A stretch of 64,000 nt of DNA, from contig NZ_CP132360.1 of NCBI RefSeq assembly GCF_030758955.1, positions 2,362,995-2,426,994 of the forward strand, given 5' to 3'. The notes beneath the pieces are model-generated. The model saw only the letters and a list, made by a program, of their open reading frames with translations. It ran no database searches and was not told where the DNA came from. Positions 37,103-45,300 of this stretch are shown here, piece after piece. Numbering within the stretch: position 1 is the stretch's first letter; the number at the start of each line of letters is the position of its first letter. The position numbers and the translations under genes are program-made. This DNA comes from Agrococcus beijingensis (GTDB lineage: Bacteria > Actinomycetota > Actinomycetes > Actinomycetales > Microbacteriaceae).

Positions 37103-38332
37103 ATGAGCGGTGTCGACCAGTCCGAGCGCTTCCCGTGGCGCAGGGTCGCCGGCGCCGCGTACGTGCCGACGGCCGCGTTCGCGATCGGTGAGGGCGCGGT
37201 GATCCCCTACATCCCGCTGATCGCGGGCGATCTGGGCGCCTCGCTCGCCGTCGCCGCGGTGGTGGCGGCGATGCTGACGATCGGCACGCTCGTGGCCGAC
37301 CTGCCCGGCGGTGCCGTGGTGGCGCGCTTCGGCGAGCGGCCGACGATGATCGGCGCGGGGCTGCTGGTGCTGGTGGCGCTGGCCCTCGCCTACTTCGCGA
37401 CGACGGTGTGGATGCTCGGGGTCGCGATCTTCGTGCTCGGCCTCGGCCACGCGATCTTCGGGCTCGCCCGGCACGCGTTCATGACCACCTATGTGCCGAT
37501 CCGGTACCGCGCCCGGGCTCTGTCGACGCTCGGCGGCATCTTCCGCATGGGCATGTTCGTGGGGCCGCTGATCGGCTCTGCGGTGCTCGGCCTCGGGTTC
37601 GGCGTGAGCGTGGTGTGGATCATCTGCGCGATCGGCACGGTGGTGGCGATCCTGGTGCTCATCGTGCTGCCCGACCCGACGTCGGTGTTCGAGAAGGCGC
37701 CGCCGACGACGGGCGTGATCGAGCTCACGCAGGAGCGCACGGGCATCGGCCAGGTGATCCGCCGGAACGGGCGCGTGCTCGCGACGGTCGGCGTCGGCGC
37801 GGCGATGCTGTCGCTCGCGCGGCAGGCGCGCAACGTGCTGCTGCCGCTGTGGGCCGTGTCGATCGGGCTCGACGGCGTCACCACCGGCCTCGTGATCGGC
37901 ATCGCCGGCGGCATCGACTTCGCGCTGTTCTTCGTGTCGGGCTGGGTGATGGATCGCTTCGGCCGGCTCTGGAGCGTCGTGCCGTCGCTGGCGCTGATGG
38001 GACTGTCGTTCCTGATCCTGGCGTTCACGCACGACGTCGATGCGGCCGTGCTGTGGTTCTGGGTGGCCGCGATCGTGATGGCGCTCGGCAACGGCCTCGG
38101 CTCCGGCATCCTGATGACCCTCGGCGCCGACCTCGCCGACCGCCGCAACCCCGCGCCGTTCCTCGGCGCCTGGCGGCTCACGACCGACGCGGGCGGCGCG
38201 GTGGCGCCGCTGCTCATCTCGCTGCTGATCGCGGTCGCGTCGATCGCGTGGGCGGCGGCGGGCCTGGTGGCGACGTGCGTGGTGGGTGCAGCGATGATGC
38301 TGCGGTGGCTGCCGCGGAAGCCGCGGGAGTAG
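37103..38332 (+). CDS. MFS transporter, 12-helix
   Basis: 409 residues with 12 predicted transmembrane segments. A motif-A-like loop is present after helix 2 (LPGGAVVARFGERPT) and a second, WVMDRFGRLWSV, after helix 8, as in the two-fold MFS repeat. Central loop about residues 195-230. Resembles drug or small-molecule efflux permeases, without a specific substrate. Start at ATG 37103 is seven bases after TAGTGT with no Shine-Dalgarno, so probably leaderless. It is convergent with a small hypothetical gene ten bases downstream. Confidence 0.87.
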   Translation: MSGVDQSERFPWRRVAGAAYVPTAAFAIGEGAVIPYIPLIAGDLGASLAVAAVVAAMLTIGTLVADLPGGAVVARFGERPTMIGAGLLVLVALALAYFATTVWMLGVAIFVLGLGHAIFGLARHAFMTTYVPIRYRARALSTLGGIFRMGMFVGPLIGSAVLGLGFGVSVVWIICAIGTVVAILVLIVLPDPTSVFEKAPPTTGVIELTQERTGIGQVIRRNGRVLATVGVGAAMLSLARQARNVLLPLWAVSIGLDGVTTGLVIGIAGGIDFALFFVSGWVMDRFGRLWSVVPSLALMGLSFLILAFTHDVDAAVLWFWVAAIVMALGNGLGSGILMTLGADLADRRNPAPFLGAWRLTTDAGGAVAPLLISLLIAVASIAWAAAGLVATCVVGAAMMLRWLPRKPRE

Positions 38333-38341
38333 CGCTGCTCG

Positions 38342-38599
38342 CTACTGCTCGTCGCGGCGCAGCTCCTGGCGCGCTGCCAGGTCGTGGGCGATCGAGGTGG
38401 CCTCGTCGCGCAGCTCGTCGTCGTTCAGCTCGCCCGACTGGATCTGCTGCACCAGCTGGCGGAACGCGGGGTTCTGCATGAGCGCCTTCAGCCCCTCGGC
38501 GGCGCGCTCGGGCTGGTCGGTCGGAAGGCTCGCGGCGACGGCGTCGTAGTCGAAGGCCTCCGGGTCGATCGGTGATCCGCTGTCGGGCTGCTCGCTCAT
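38342..38599 (-). CDS. Small hypothetical acidic protein
   Basis: 85 residues, predicted soluble and mostly helical, very acidic (MSEQPDSGSPIDPEAFDYDAV). The second half, GLKALMQNPAFRQLVQQIQSG, resembles short helical repeats seen in heat-shock-chaperone-binding or STI1-like segments, but this is only a resemblance. No family is recognised. It lies 43 bases after the lipoprotein gene on the same strand and may be the last gene of that unit. Confidence 0.65.
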   Translation of the reverse strand: MSEQPDSGSPIDPEAFDYDAVAASLPTDQPERAAEGLKALMQNPAFRQLVQQIQSGELNDDELRDEATSIAHDLAARQELRRDEQ

Positions 38600-38642
38600 G
38601 CGGGCAGGGTACCGGGCGGCGCTGAGGCGTCGGGAACGCCGT

Positions 38643-39167
38643 TCACTCGAGCGCGACGGATCCGAACGAGGGGAAGTCCGGCAGGGCGTAGTCCATCACG
38701 GTGAGCGTGTGGATCGCCGGCATGTCGTGAGCGCCGGGCACCTCGATCTCGTGCGTGGTCGCGGCCGGATCGAGCGAGGCGATCTCCCACTGCCCGCCGC
38801 CGGCACCCCAGTGCCCGTCGGCATCTTGCACCAGCCGGGCCGGCTTCAGGTACAGCCGAAGATCCGATGCTGCTCCGGTGCGGAAGTCCTCGAGGACCAC
38901 CCAGACCGAGCCGTCATCGCGGCGCTCGATCCTGGCCGAGCCGCTCGTCTCCGCCGCCTGCGAGAGGAAGGTGCCGCTCAGCGGCAGCTGCTGCTGGAAC
39001 GCGCTCCCCTGCGGGACCGCGACCTCGGGCGCCGAGGTGCCGGTGCTGCTCGACGCGGACGGCTCGGGCGAAGGCGGCGGATCGACTGCGGCCGTGCAGC
39101 CCGCCAAGACCAGCGCGAGCGGCAGCGCGAGGGCGCCGATCCAGCGCCTCTTCGGTGTGGTTGCCAT
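38643..39167 (-). CDS. DM13-domain lipoprotein
   Basis: 174 residues. A lipoprotein signal peptide ends in LVLAGC, giving lipid-modified Cys24; a Ser/Pro-rich spacer follows (about 25-52). The remainder matches the DM13 pattern: GTFLSQAAETSGSARIERR, D-G-S-V-W-V-V-L-E-D-F, and a late IHTLTVMDYALPDFPSFGSV. DM13 domains are thought to act in extracytoplasmic redox or adhesion; the conserved Cys seen in many DM13 proteins is absent here. It follows the tad operon by 36 bases on the same strand and may be an accessory of the pilus or secretion system. Confidence 0.8.
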   Translation of the reverse strand: MATTPKRRWIGALALPLALVLAGCTAAVDPPPSPEPSASSSTGTSAPEVAVPQGSAFQQQLPLSGTFLSQAAETSGSARIERRDDGSVWVVLEDFRTGAASDLRLYLKPARLVQDADGHWGAGGGQWEIASLDPAATTHEIEVPGAHDMPAIHTLTVMDYALPDFPSFGSVALE

Positions 39168-39203
39168 GGCACCAACCTAGGCGGCGAACGGCGCTGCCGA
39201 CCG

Positions 39204-39662
39204 TCAGTCGACGAAGACCGCGCGGGCGGTCGAGGTGACGTCGAGACGGATGCCCTCCGGCAGGAAAAGGGAGACGACCGGCGGTCGCCACGCGCTCGAG
39301 ACGGTGACCGAGGCGCTGCGGGCGTCTGCGCTCGCACCGTCGACGCGCACCGCGTCGAGATCACCGGCTGCCGAGGCCGCCCAGTGCGCCGCCGCCGCGC
39401 CGACCGCGCCGTCGGCGAGCTCGGGGCTGGCGGAGGTGCCGTCGAAGCGCACCTGCTCGAGGGCGAACGCCTCGGCGGCCGCGAGCGCCGCACCGTCGGC
39501 GACGGTGAAGAGCCGACGGCGCTCGATGAGCAGGCTCGTCGCGGCGGTGACGGCGAGGATCAGCGCCAGCGCGAGCGCAGCGAAGCCGATGGTCAGCACC
39601 AGCGTCGAGCCCTCGTCGTCGCGTGCCAGCCGGCGCAGCATCCGCGCTGCGCTGCCTTTCAT
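39204..39662 (-). CDS. TadG-like pilus assembly protein
   Basis: 152 residues. A basic N-terminus, then DDEGSTLVLTIGFAALALALILAVTAATSLLIERRRLFTVADGAALAAAEAF, whose first part is the class-III-type transmembrane segment of TadE/TadG (Flp pilus) proteins, with an external domain rich in beta strands. It is the last gene of the tad cluster and overlaps the preceding TadE gene in ATGA. Full-length TadG has a von Willebrand domain; this is a short actinobacterial form. Confidence 0.8.
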   Translation of the reverse strand: MKGSAARMLRRLARDDEGSTLVLTIGFAALALALILAVTAATSLLIERRRLFTVADGAALAAAEAFALEQVRFDGTSASPELADGAVGAAAAHWAASAAGDLDAVRVDGASADARSASVTVSSAWRPPVVSLFLPEGIRLDVTSTARAVFVD

Positions 39663-40132
39663 GGCATGCCGCCGAACGCCGAGACCGGCTGCATCGCCCG
39701 CGCCGAGACGGGCACGCCCACACCGATGTCGAGCTGCACGACCGGGGGCGCCAGCGGCAGGGGCACCGAGGCGTCGATCTGCACGGTGACGGTGCCGCGG
39801 GGCGTGTCGCATGCGTCGGGCGAGGGAGCGCAGGTGATCCCGACGCGCACGCCGTCGGGCGCGAGGCCGGCATCGGCCATCGCCACCTGGATGGCGCGGT
39901 CGGCGGCGGCGAGCCCCTCCCCGTGCGAGTCGGCCTGTGCGATCGCGCGCGCCGCGTGGCGCGACGCGCCCTCGATGCCGAGCACCGCGTGCTGGATCTG
40001 GCCGAGCGCCAGCACCAGGTACACCAGCGGCACCAGCAGGATCAGCCCCACGGTGAGGAACTCCAGCGAGGCCGAGCCCCGATCGTCGGCGAGCCGGCGC
40101 CGAGCCTCAGCCCAGCGACTCGACCGGCGCAT
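39659..40132 (-). CDS. TadE-like pseudopilin, copy 2
   Basis: 157 residues. DDRGSASLEFLTVGLILLVPLVYLVLALGQIQHAVLGIEGASRHAARA contains the Gly-Ser-x-x-x-Glu-Phe start of a TadE-like pseudopilin helix (the G-S with E-F pattern is that of prepilin-type TadE). The external part has one Cys pair (TCAPSPDACDT). It overlaps the previous TadE gene by 26 bases and the next gene by four, so translation is coupled. Confidence 0.82.
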   Translation of the reverse strand: MRRSSRWAEARRRLADDRGSASLEFLTVGLILLVPLVYLVLALGQIQHAVLGIEGASRHAARAIAQADSHGEGLAAADRAIQVAMADAGLAPDGVRVGITCAPSPDACDTPRGTVTVQIDASVPLPLAPPVVQLDIGVGVPVSARAMQPVSAFGGMP

Positions 40133-40487
40133 GCCCGGTCACCTCCAGCGCCACCGGGCCGATGAGGCCGAAGACCGGCAGCGGCGCCGCCACCCGGATC
40201 TCGATCGTCTCGAGGCCCGCGACGACCGCCGAGGAAGCGCTGACCTGCTGGGCGTAGTCCGGGCCGACTGCTGTGCTGATGAGCTCGCGCGTGCGCGCGA
40301 TGCCCGCCGACGCATCCGCCCCGATGAGCGACGCGTGCCGCGCGCCCTCGGCCGCGGCGTCGGCGAGCGTGGCGCGCACATGCAGCGACAGGGAGAGCTG
40401 CATGACCGAGAGCACGAGCATGACGAGCAGGCCCGCCACCATGGTGAACTCGGCGACCGCCGAGCCGCGCTCGTCGGCCAGCCGCAT
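40107..40487 (-). CDS. TadE-like pseudopilin, copy 1
   Basis: 126 residues. Starts MRLADERGSAVAEFTMVAGLLVMLVLSVMQL, the TadE pattern with a short basic leader, G-S-x-x-x-E-F and one transmembrane helix. TadE and TadF are minor pseudopilins required for Flp pilus assembly. Its ATG overlaps the stop of the prepilin gene (TGATG), and its last 26 bases overlap the second TadE gene in another frame. Confidence 0.82.
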   Translation of the reverse strand: MRLADERGSAVAEFTMVAGLLVMLVLSVMQLSLSLHVRATLADAAAEGARHASLIGADASAGIARTRELISTAVGPDYAQQVSASSAVVAGLETIEIRVAAPLPVFGLIGPVALEVTGHAPVESLG

Positions 40488-40675
40488 CAGAAGCTCGTGA
40501 CGCGCGAGATCGCCTGCTCGAACACGCCCGAGAGCGCTGGGCCCGCGACCGTCCAGATCACGATGACGAGCCCCGCGGTCATCAGGGTGACGAGCACCCA
40601 GCCGGGCACGTCGCCGCGCTCCTCGTCGGTGATGCGCCCCACCAGGCGCTGGAGCTTGTGGCTGATCGTCGACAT
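40487..40675 (-). CDS. Flp-type prepilin-like peptide (DUF4244-like)
   Basis: 62 residues: basic N-terminus (MSTISHKLQRLVGRITDEERG), then one hydrophobic segment PGWVLVTLMTAGLVIVIWTV. The size, single helix and position between TadC and TadE match the DUF4244/Flp subunit of actinobacterial tad loci. Glu-Arg-Gly-Asp before the helix may be the processing region. ATG 40675 has GAAGGAGGA, the best ribosome site in the cluster, as expected for the abundant pilin. Confidence 0.8.
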   Translation of the reverse strand: MSTISHKLQRLVGRITDEERGDVPGWVLVTLMTAGLVIVIWTVAGPALSGVFEQAISRVTSF

Positions 40676-40686
40676 TGCATCCTCCT

Positions 40687-41622
40687 TCAGAAACCGACCT
40701 GCAGCACGTGGATTCCGGGCCACAGCGCGAACGCCACCGTCGTCGGCAGGAGGCCGAAGACGAGCGGCACGAGCATGGAGATCTCCTTGCGACCGGCTGC
40801 CTCGAGCAGGTCGCGCTTGGCGGCATCGCGGGCATCGAGCGCCTGCGCCTGCAGCGTCTGGGCGAGCGGCGTGCCGCGCTCGAGCGCCCCGCGCATCTGG
40901 TCGACGCTGCGCGTGACGCCGGGGTGGCCGAGCTCGTCGGCGAGCGTGGCGAGCGCGTTCGACAGGCTCGTGCCTGCGGCGGCGTCGGACACGACGCCCG
41001 ACAGCTCACTGCCGAGCGCGGAGCCGCCTGCCGCGCCGACGCGCCGCAGGGCGTCCTGCAGGCCCTCGCCGGCCGCGAGGCTGAGCGACAGGAACTCGAG
41101 GATCGACGGCAGCTCGCTGGAGATGCGTGCGAGGCGTCGCTTGGCGCGACGCTGCAGCAGCCAGTCGACGGTGAACGCGCCGGTCGCGGCGCCCATGACC
41201 AGCAGCACGGCAGGCAGTGCTGGCGGACCCGACTGCACGGCACCGGCGACGCCGAGCGCTGCTCCGGCGGCGGCGCCGATCACCGACCAGCGCAGCTGCC
41301 GCCCGCGGAACTCACCGACCGTCTCGTCGGAGGCCGCTTGCCGCAGCCGGCGGCGGATGCCCTCGGGCGCGCCGAGCACCGCGTGCACGACGGGCAGCAG
41401 CCGGTCGCCGACGGGCGAGGCGACGACCCCCAGCACGCGCGTCGGATCGACGCGGCGCCGTGCGATCAGGTCACGGGCGCCGGCCGAGACGTCGAGCACG
41501 TACGGTGCGACGCGATGCAGCAGCAGCGGCCGGCGCAGGATCGGCACCAGGCTGACCAGCATCCAGAGGCCGAAGCCCAGCGTCGCGCCGAGGATCAGTC
41601 CCCAGCCGGTCTCGGGCGTCAC
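40687..41622 (-). CDS. tadC: Type II secretion system F-domain protein TadC
   Basis: 311 residues with an N-terminal helix, a cytoplasmic region containing the T2SSF (GspF) domain (EFLSLSLAAGEGLQDALRRVG, then MRGALERGTPLAQTLQAQALDARDAAKRDLLEAAGRKEISML) and two C-terminal helices. It anchors the TadA ATPase in the membrane with TadB. GTG 41622 is chosen because it overlaps the tadB stop in GTGA; an in-frame GTG lies at 41631. Confidence 0.88.
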   Translation of the reverse strand: MTPETGWGLILGATLGFGLWMLVSLVPILRRPLLLHRVAPYVLDVSAGARDLIARRRVDPTRVLGVVASPVGDRLLPVVHAVLGAPEGIRRRLRQAASDETVGEFRGRQLRWSVIGAAAGAALGVAGAVQSGPPALPAVLLVMGAATGAFTVDWLLQRRAKRRLARISSELPSILEFLSLSLAAGEGLQDALRRVGAAGGSALGSELSGVVSDAAAGTSLSNALATLADELGHPGVTRSVDQMRGALERGTPLAQTLQAQALDARDAAKRDLLEAAGRKEISMLVPLVFGLLPTTVAFALWPGIHVLQVGF

Positions 41623-42476
41623 GCGAACCACCGCGACTCGGTCGGCAGCGCGCCGATGCGCAGCATCACGCGGTAGGCGATGAACGTCACGATCGCGCCG
41701 CCCGCGATGAGCACGAAGCCGCCGGCGGAGTTGTAGGCCTGTGCCGCCTCGGGCCGGGTCGACAGGATCAGCAGCACGATCCAGGGAGCTGCGACGCCGA
41801 GGCGCGCGGCGCTGACGATCCAGGTCTGCCGCGCCTCGAGCTCGCCGCGGGTCGCCAGGTCGACGCGCAGGTAGGCGGCCAGCTCGCGCAGCACGGTCGT
41901 CACCTCGGTGCCGCCCACCTCGCGGGCCATGCGGAGCGTCTCGACGATGCGATCTCCGACCGGATCGGCGAGCCGGGACTTCAGCCGGTCGAGCGCGTAG
42001 CCGAACGAGCCGGTCGCCCGGTGGTCGGCCGCGTAGGCGGCGAACGCGGGGCGCGTGATCGCCGGGCCGGCGTGCTCGAGCTGCGCCACCGCATCCGGGA
42101 GCGCCAGGCCGCTGCGCACCGCGGAGACCAGGTGGTCGACCACATCGGGCCAGACGGCCGCCTGCGCGCGGCGGCGTCGCTTCGCGCGCCAGCGCACCGC
42201 GACGATCGGCGCGGCGGCGCCGGCGACGAACGCAGCCGCGGCCACCGCGACGACCGGCGCGAAGGCGAGTGCGAGGCCGCCTGCCAGCACGCCCGCGAGC
42301 AGCGCGACCGCCACGAGCGCGAGCGGCGGGATGCCGTCGAGGCCCGCCTGGGTGAGCCGGTCGAGCACGCGGCCGCGCGCCTTCGGCTCAGCGCTGCGCT
42401 CACGTCGCGGCCACAGCCACGGGCTCACGACGAGCACGACGCCGAGCCCGAGCGCCGCGCCCAGCAGCCACGTCAC
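41619..42476 (-). CDS. tadB: Type II secretion system F-domain protein TadB
   Basis: 285 residues. Paired helices near 1-20 and 50-85, a cytoplasmic T2SSF domain (DVVDHLVSAVRSGLALPDAVAQLEHAG, LKSRLADPVGDRIVETLRMAREVGG) and two terminal helices. Inner-membrane platform of the Flp pilus machine. GTG 42476 overlaps the tadA stop in GTGA. Paralogous to TadC. Confidence 0.88.
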   Translation of the reverse strand: MTWLLGAALGLGVVLVVSPWLWPRRERSAEPKARGRVLDRLTQAGLDGIPPLALVAVALLAGVLAGGLALAFAPVVAVAAAAFVAGAAAPIVAVRWRAKRRRRAQAAVWPDVVDHLVSAVRSGLALPDAVAQLEHAGPAITRPAFAAYAADHRATGSFGYALDRLKSRLADPVGDRIVETLRMAREVGGTEVTTVLRELAAYLRVDLATRGELEARQTWIVSAARLGVAAPWIVLLILSTRPEAAQAYNSAGGFVLIAGGAIVTFIAYRVMLRIGALPTESRWFA

Positions 42477-43705
42477 GCGCGACTCCCGGTGAGCAGAGTC
42501 ACGGGGTCGACACCGATCGCGGCGAACTTGGCGGTGCGCGCCGGGTGCGAGCCGGTCGGCTCGAGCAGCCCGTTGCGCAGCGCGAACAGCGGCGATGCCT
42601 CGATGACGCCCGCCGTCACCTGACCCGTGGGTGCGAGGATCTCGACGACGCTGCGGTTGCCACGGGCGTCGATCGCCAGGTGCACGACGAGGTCGATGCA
42701 CTGCGCGACGGTCGGCACGACGAAGCCCGAGTCGATGTTGCGGCCGGCCAGCAGCGGCAGCGTGGTGAGCTTGCCGAGCGCATCGCGCGCGGAGTTGGCG
42801 TGGATCGAGCACATGCCGCTCACGCCGCAGTTCAGTGCCACCAGCAGGTCGAGCGCCTCGGCCTCGCGCACCTCGCCGACGACGAGCCGGTCGGGGCGCA
42901 TGCGCAGCGACTCCTTGACGAGCCGCCGCAGCGAGATCTCGCCGGTGCCCTCGAGCGAGGGCTGCCGGCACTGCAGCCCGACGATGTCGTCGACGGGCGG
43001 GTCGAGCTCGAAGGTCTCCTCGACGGTGACCACGCGCTCCCCCGGCCGCACGGCTGAGAGGAGCGCGTTCAGCATCGTGGTCTTGCCGGCGTGCGTCGGA
43101 CCGGAGACGAGGATGTTGCAGCCCGCGACGACCGCCTGCTTCAGGAAGGCCGCTGCCTGCTGGCTGAGCGCCCCGCGCTCGACGAGCGCGCTGAGCGACG
43201 CCAGCCGCCGCGAGAACTTGCGGATGTTGATGCTCATCGCGCCGCGAGCCACATCTCCCGAGGCGACGTGGAGGCGTGAGCCGTCGGGCAGCGAGGCGTC
43301 GACGAAGGGCGTCGAGAGGTCGACGCGCCGACCTGTGGTCGACAGCATCCGCTCGACCAGGTCGCGCACCTCGACCTCTGTCAGCCGCAGCGGCAGCGGC
43401 TCGCTGACGCCGCCGCGGGCGGCGAAGACGCGCGAGCCCTGGTTGACCCAGAGCTCCTCGATCTCGGGATCGTCGAGGTACGGCTGCAGCGGGCCGTAGC
43501 CGCTGACCGCGGCGAGCACGTCGCGCTCGGCCTGCCGCTCGTCGGCGAGCAGCGGCACGCTGCCGCCCAGCGAGCGCTCAGCGTAGGAGCGCACCGCGTC
43601 GCGCACGTAGCGCTCCGCCAGGTCGCCCGAGCGGGCCAGATCGACCCCGTCGCGGCGCACCTTCGCCCGGACGGACGCGGTGATCTCGGCGACGGCTTGG
43701 CGCAT
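42473..43705 (-). CDS. tadA: TadA/CpaF-type secretion ATPase
   Basis: 410 residues of the VirB11/GspE family. N-terminal helical part with GYGPLQPYLDDPEIEELWVN, Walker A SGPTHAGKTT (residues 201-210), Asp box TVEETFELDPP, Walker B-like LRMRPDRLVVGEVREAEALDLL and His box GMCSIHANSARDAL. It powers Flp pilus assembly or related secretion. It is the first gene of a seven-gene operon with four- or one-base overlaps. The usual partner upstream, a CpaE/septum-site-determining-like gene, is absent; vapBC lies there instead. Confidence 0.92.
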   Translation of the reverse strand: MRQAVAEITASVRAKVRRDGVDLARSGDLAERYVRDAVRSYAERSLGGSVPLLADERQAERDVLAAVSGYGPLQPYLDDPEIEELWVNQGSRVFAARGGVSEPLPLRLTEVEVRDLVERMLSTTGRRVDLSTPFVDASLPDGSRLHVASGDVARGAMSINIRKFSRRLASLSALVERGALSQQAAAFLKQAVVAGCNILVSGPTHAGKTTMLNALLSAVRPGERVVTVEETFELDPPVDDIVGLQCRQPSLEGTGEISLRRLVKESLRMRPDRLVVGEVREAEALDLLVALNCGVSGMCSIHANSARDALGKLTTLPLLAGRNIDSGFVVPTVAQCIDLVVHLAIDARGNRSVVEILAPTGQVTAGVIEASPLFALRNGLLEPTGSHPARTAKFAAIGVDPVTLLTGSRA

Positions 43706-43802
43706 GGGGCCAGTGAAGCCGAACGGCCGTGCGGGCCGCGGAAGTTCTCCACAGCCCGCCCGATCGCCCGCTCACACGCCACTGAAGGTGTATGCTTGGT
43801 GT

Positions 43803-44003
43803 ATGTCACGCACCAACATTGATCTCGACGAGTCAGCTGTCGAGGCGGTCATGCGGCGCTTCGCCTTCACGACGAAGCGAGAAGCGGTGAACTACGCATT
43901 GCGAGCGGTGGCCTCCGAACCGCTCGACGTCAGTGGCGCGCTCGCGCTCGAGGGCTCCGGCTGGCACCTCGACCTCGAAGAGCTCCGCGAGACGCGGGCA
44001 TAG
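43803..44003 (+). CDS. vapB: Type II antitoxin, VapB family
   Basis: 66 residues. RTNIDLDESAVEAVMRRFAFTTKREAVNYALRAV is the ribbon-helix-helix DNA-binding pattern of small VapB (DUF2191-like) antitoxins; the C-terminal tail ending DLEELRETRA would wrap the toxin. TATGCT stands six bases before ATG, suggesting leaderless transcription, and GGTGTATG is repeated at 43787 and 43798, a likely autoregulatory site. GC and codon use (ATT, TCA, GAA) are lower and looser than in neighbours, a sign of transfer. Confidence 0.88.
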   Translation: MSRTNIDLDESAVEAVMRRFAFTTKREAVNYALRAVASEPLDVSGALALEGSGWHLDLEELRETRA

Positions 44004-44005
44004 GG

Positions 44006-44398
44006 GTGCTCGTCGACACTTCTGCGTGGGTCGAGTATCTGCGCGGGACGGGTTCGGTCACGAATGTGGCTGTGCGCGACCGCATCCGGGAGAGCGCGAG
44101 CCTGGTGACGTGCGATCCAGTGGTGATGGAGGTGCTGGCAGGCGGGCGCTCCGAGCAGCATGTCCTGGAGCTGCGCGGGCTTCTTGCTCGCGCCGAACTC
44201 GTTGCCACCATGCCATCAGACTGGGATGACGCGGCCCGGATCTATCGCGCGGGCCGGCGCCAGGGCGTGACCATCCGCAAGCTCGTGGACTGTCTCATCG
44301 CCGCGATCGCGCTGCGGCGCGGCGAGCCGGTCCTCCACCACGACGCAGACTTCGATGCGATCGCGCGAGTCGTCCCACTGGTCGTCGCGCGAGGTTGA
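44006..44398 (+). CDS. vapC: PIN-domain ribonuclease toxin, VapC family
   Basis: 130 residues with a PIN domain. Acidic residues for Mg(2+) are Asp4 (MLVDTSAW), Glu42 (VVMEVLAG), Asp95 (KLVDCLIAA) and Asp113 in HHDADFD. VapC toxins cleave tRNA or rRNA loops. GTG 44006 follows the antitoxin stop by two bases, the normal toxin-after-antitoxin order with coupled translation. The pair sits between the tad and hpa operons; about 100 bases of lower-GC DNA without a gene follow it. Confidence 0.92.
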   Translation: MLVDTSAWVEYLRGTGSVTNVAVRDRIRESASLVTCDPVVMEVLAGGRSEQHVLELRGLLARAELVATMPSDWDDAARIYRAGRRQGVTIRKLVDCLIAAIALRRGEPVLHHDADFDAIARVVPLVVARG

Positions 44399-44502
44399 TT
44401 CGGGTTCGCGTGCTCGTGGCAAATGGGGCTCTTCGCCGTTGAGTGTGGGTCATGCGAATAGTCCGCCTGCCTCACCTGGGCCGCACTATTGGGAGACATG
44501 CC

Positions 44503-45300
44503 CTAGTAGCTGTCGGCTTCCGTGCGCGCCTGCTTCAGCCGCGCGACCGCAGCCTCGGAGCCGCGCGCCATGAGCGTCACGTCGGCCGCGACGAACACGA
44601 ACGCGGCGCCGCGGGCGATGCAGCGGTCGGCGTCGGCCTCGGCGAAGGTGTTCACGCCCACCGGCTTGCCGGCGGCGCGCACCGCGTCGATGGCGGCGTC
44701 GACCGCGTCGACCACCGCCTGCTCCGACGGGCGACCGGGGAAGCCCATCGAGCCGGCGAGATCGGTCGGCCCGATGAAGACCGCGTCGACGCCCTCGACC
44801 GCGGCGATCTCTGCGGCGTTCGCCACCGCATCCGCCGTCTCGATCTGCACGGTGACCGACACGTGGCTGTCGGCGCCCTGCACATAGCCCGCGATGCGAC
44901 CCCAGCGCGACGAGCGCGCCAGCGCCGAGCCGATGCCGCGCGTGCCCTCGCGCTCGCCCGGTCCGCCCGGGTAGCGTGCGGCCCGCACGGCGGCGCGCGC
45001 GTCGTCGGCGGTCGAGACCATCGGCACCAGCAGGTTCTGCGCGCCCAGGTCGAGCACCTGCTTGATGATCACCGGGTCGTTCCACGGCACGCGCACGAGC
45101 GTCGTCACCGGGTAGGCGGCGGCGGCGTGCAGGATCGGCAGCAGCTCGCTCACGGTGATCGGGCCGTGCTCGCCGTCGACGAGCAGCAGGTCGGCGCCGG
45201 AGCCAGCCATGATCTCGGCGGCGACGGCGCTGCCGGATGCGTTCCACAGGCCCACGAGCGGAGCCTGCGCGCCCGCGAGGGCCTCGCGGAAGGTGCTCAT
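44503..45300 (-). CDS. hpaI: 4-Hydroxy-2-oxoheptanedioate aldolase, HpcH/HpaI family
   Basis: 265 residues, class II pyruvate aldolase. Motifs are LLVDGEHGPI, LVPMVSTADDAR, VTVQIETADAVANA (metal Glu) and VFIGPTDLAGSMGFPG. It splits 4-hydroxy-2-oxoheptane-1,7-dioate into pyruvate and succinic semialdehyde, the last hpa step. Last gene of the hpa operon, overlapping hpaH in ATGA. Confidence 0.93.
   Translation of the reverse strand: MSTFREALAGAQAPLVGLWNASGSAVAAEIMAGSGADLLLVDGEHGPITVSELLPILHAAAAYPVTTLVRVPWNDPVIIKQVLDLGAQNLLVPMVSTADDARAAVRAARYPGGPGEREGTRGIGSALARSSRWGRIAGYVQGADSHVSVTVQIETADAVANAAEIAAVEGVDAVFIGPTDLAGSMGFPGRPSEQAVVDAVDAAIDAVRAAGKPVGVNTFAEADADRCIARGAAFVFVAADVTLMARGSEAAVARLKQARTEADSY

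Noticed and set aside
44399..44502. Lower-GC stretch after vapC as a gene remnant or attachment site
   Set aside because: About 100 bases without a coding pattern, direct repeat or tRNA end; only the base composition stands out.
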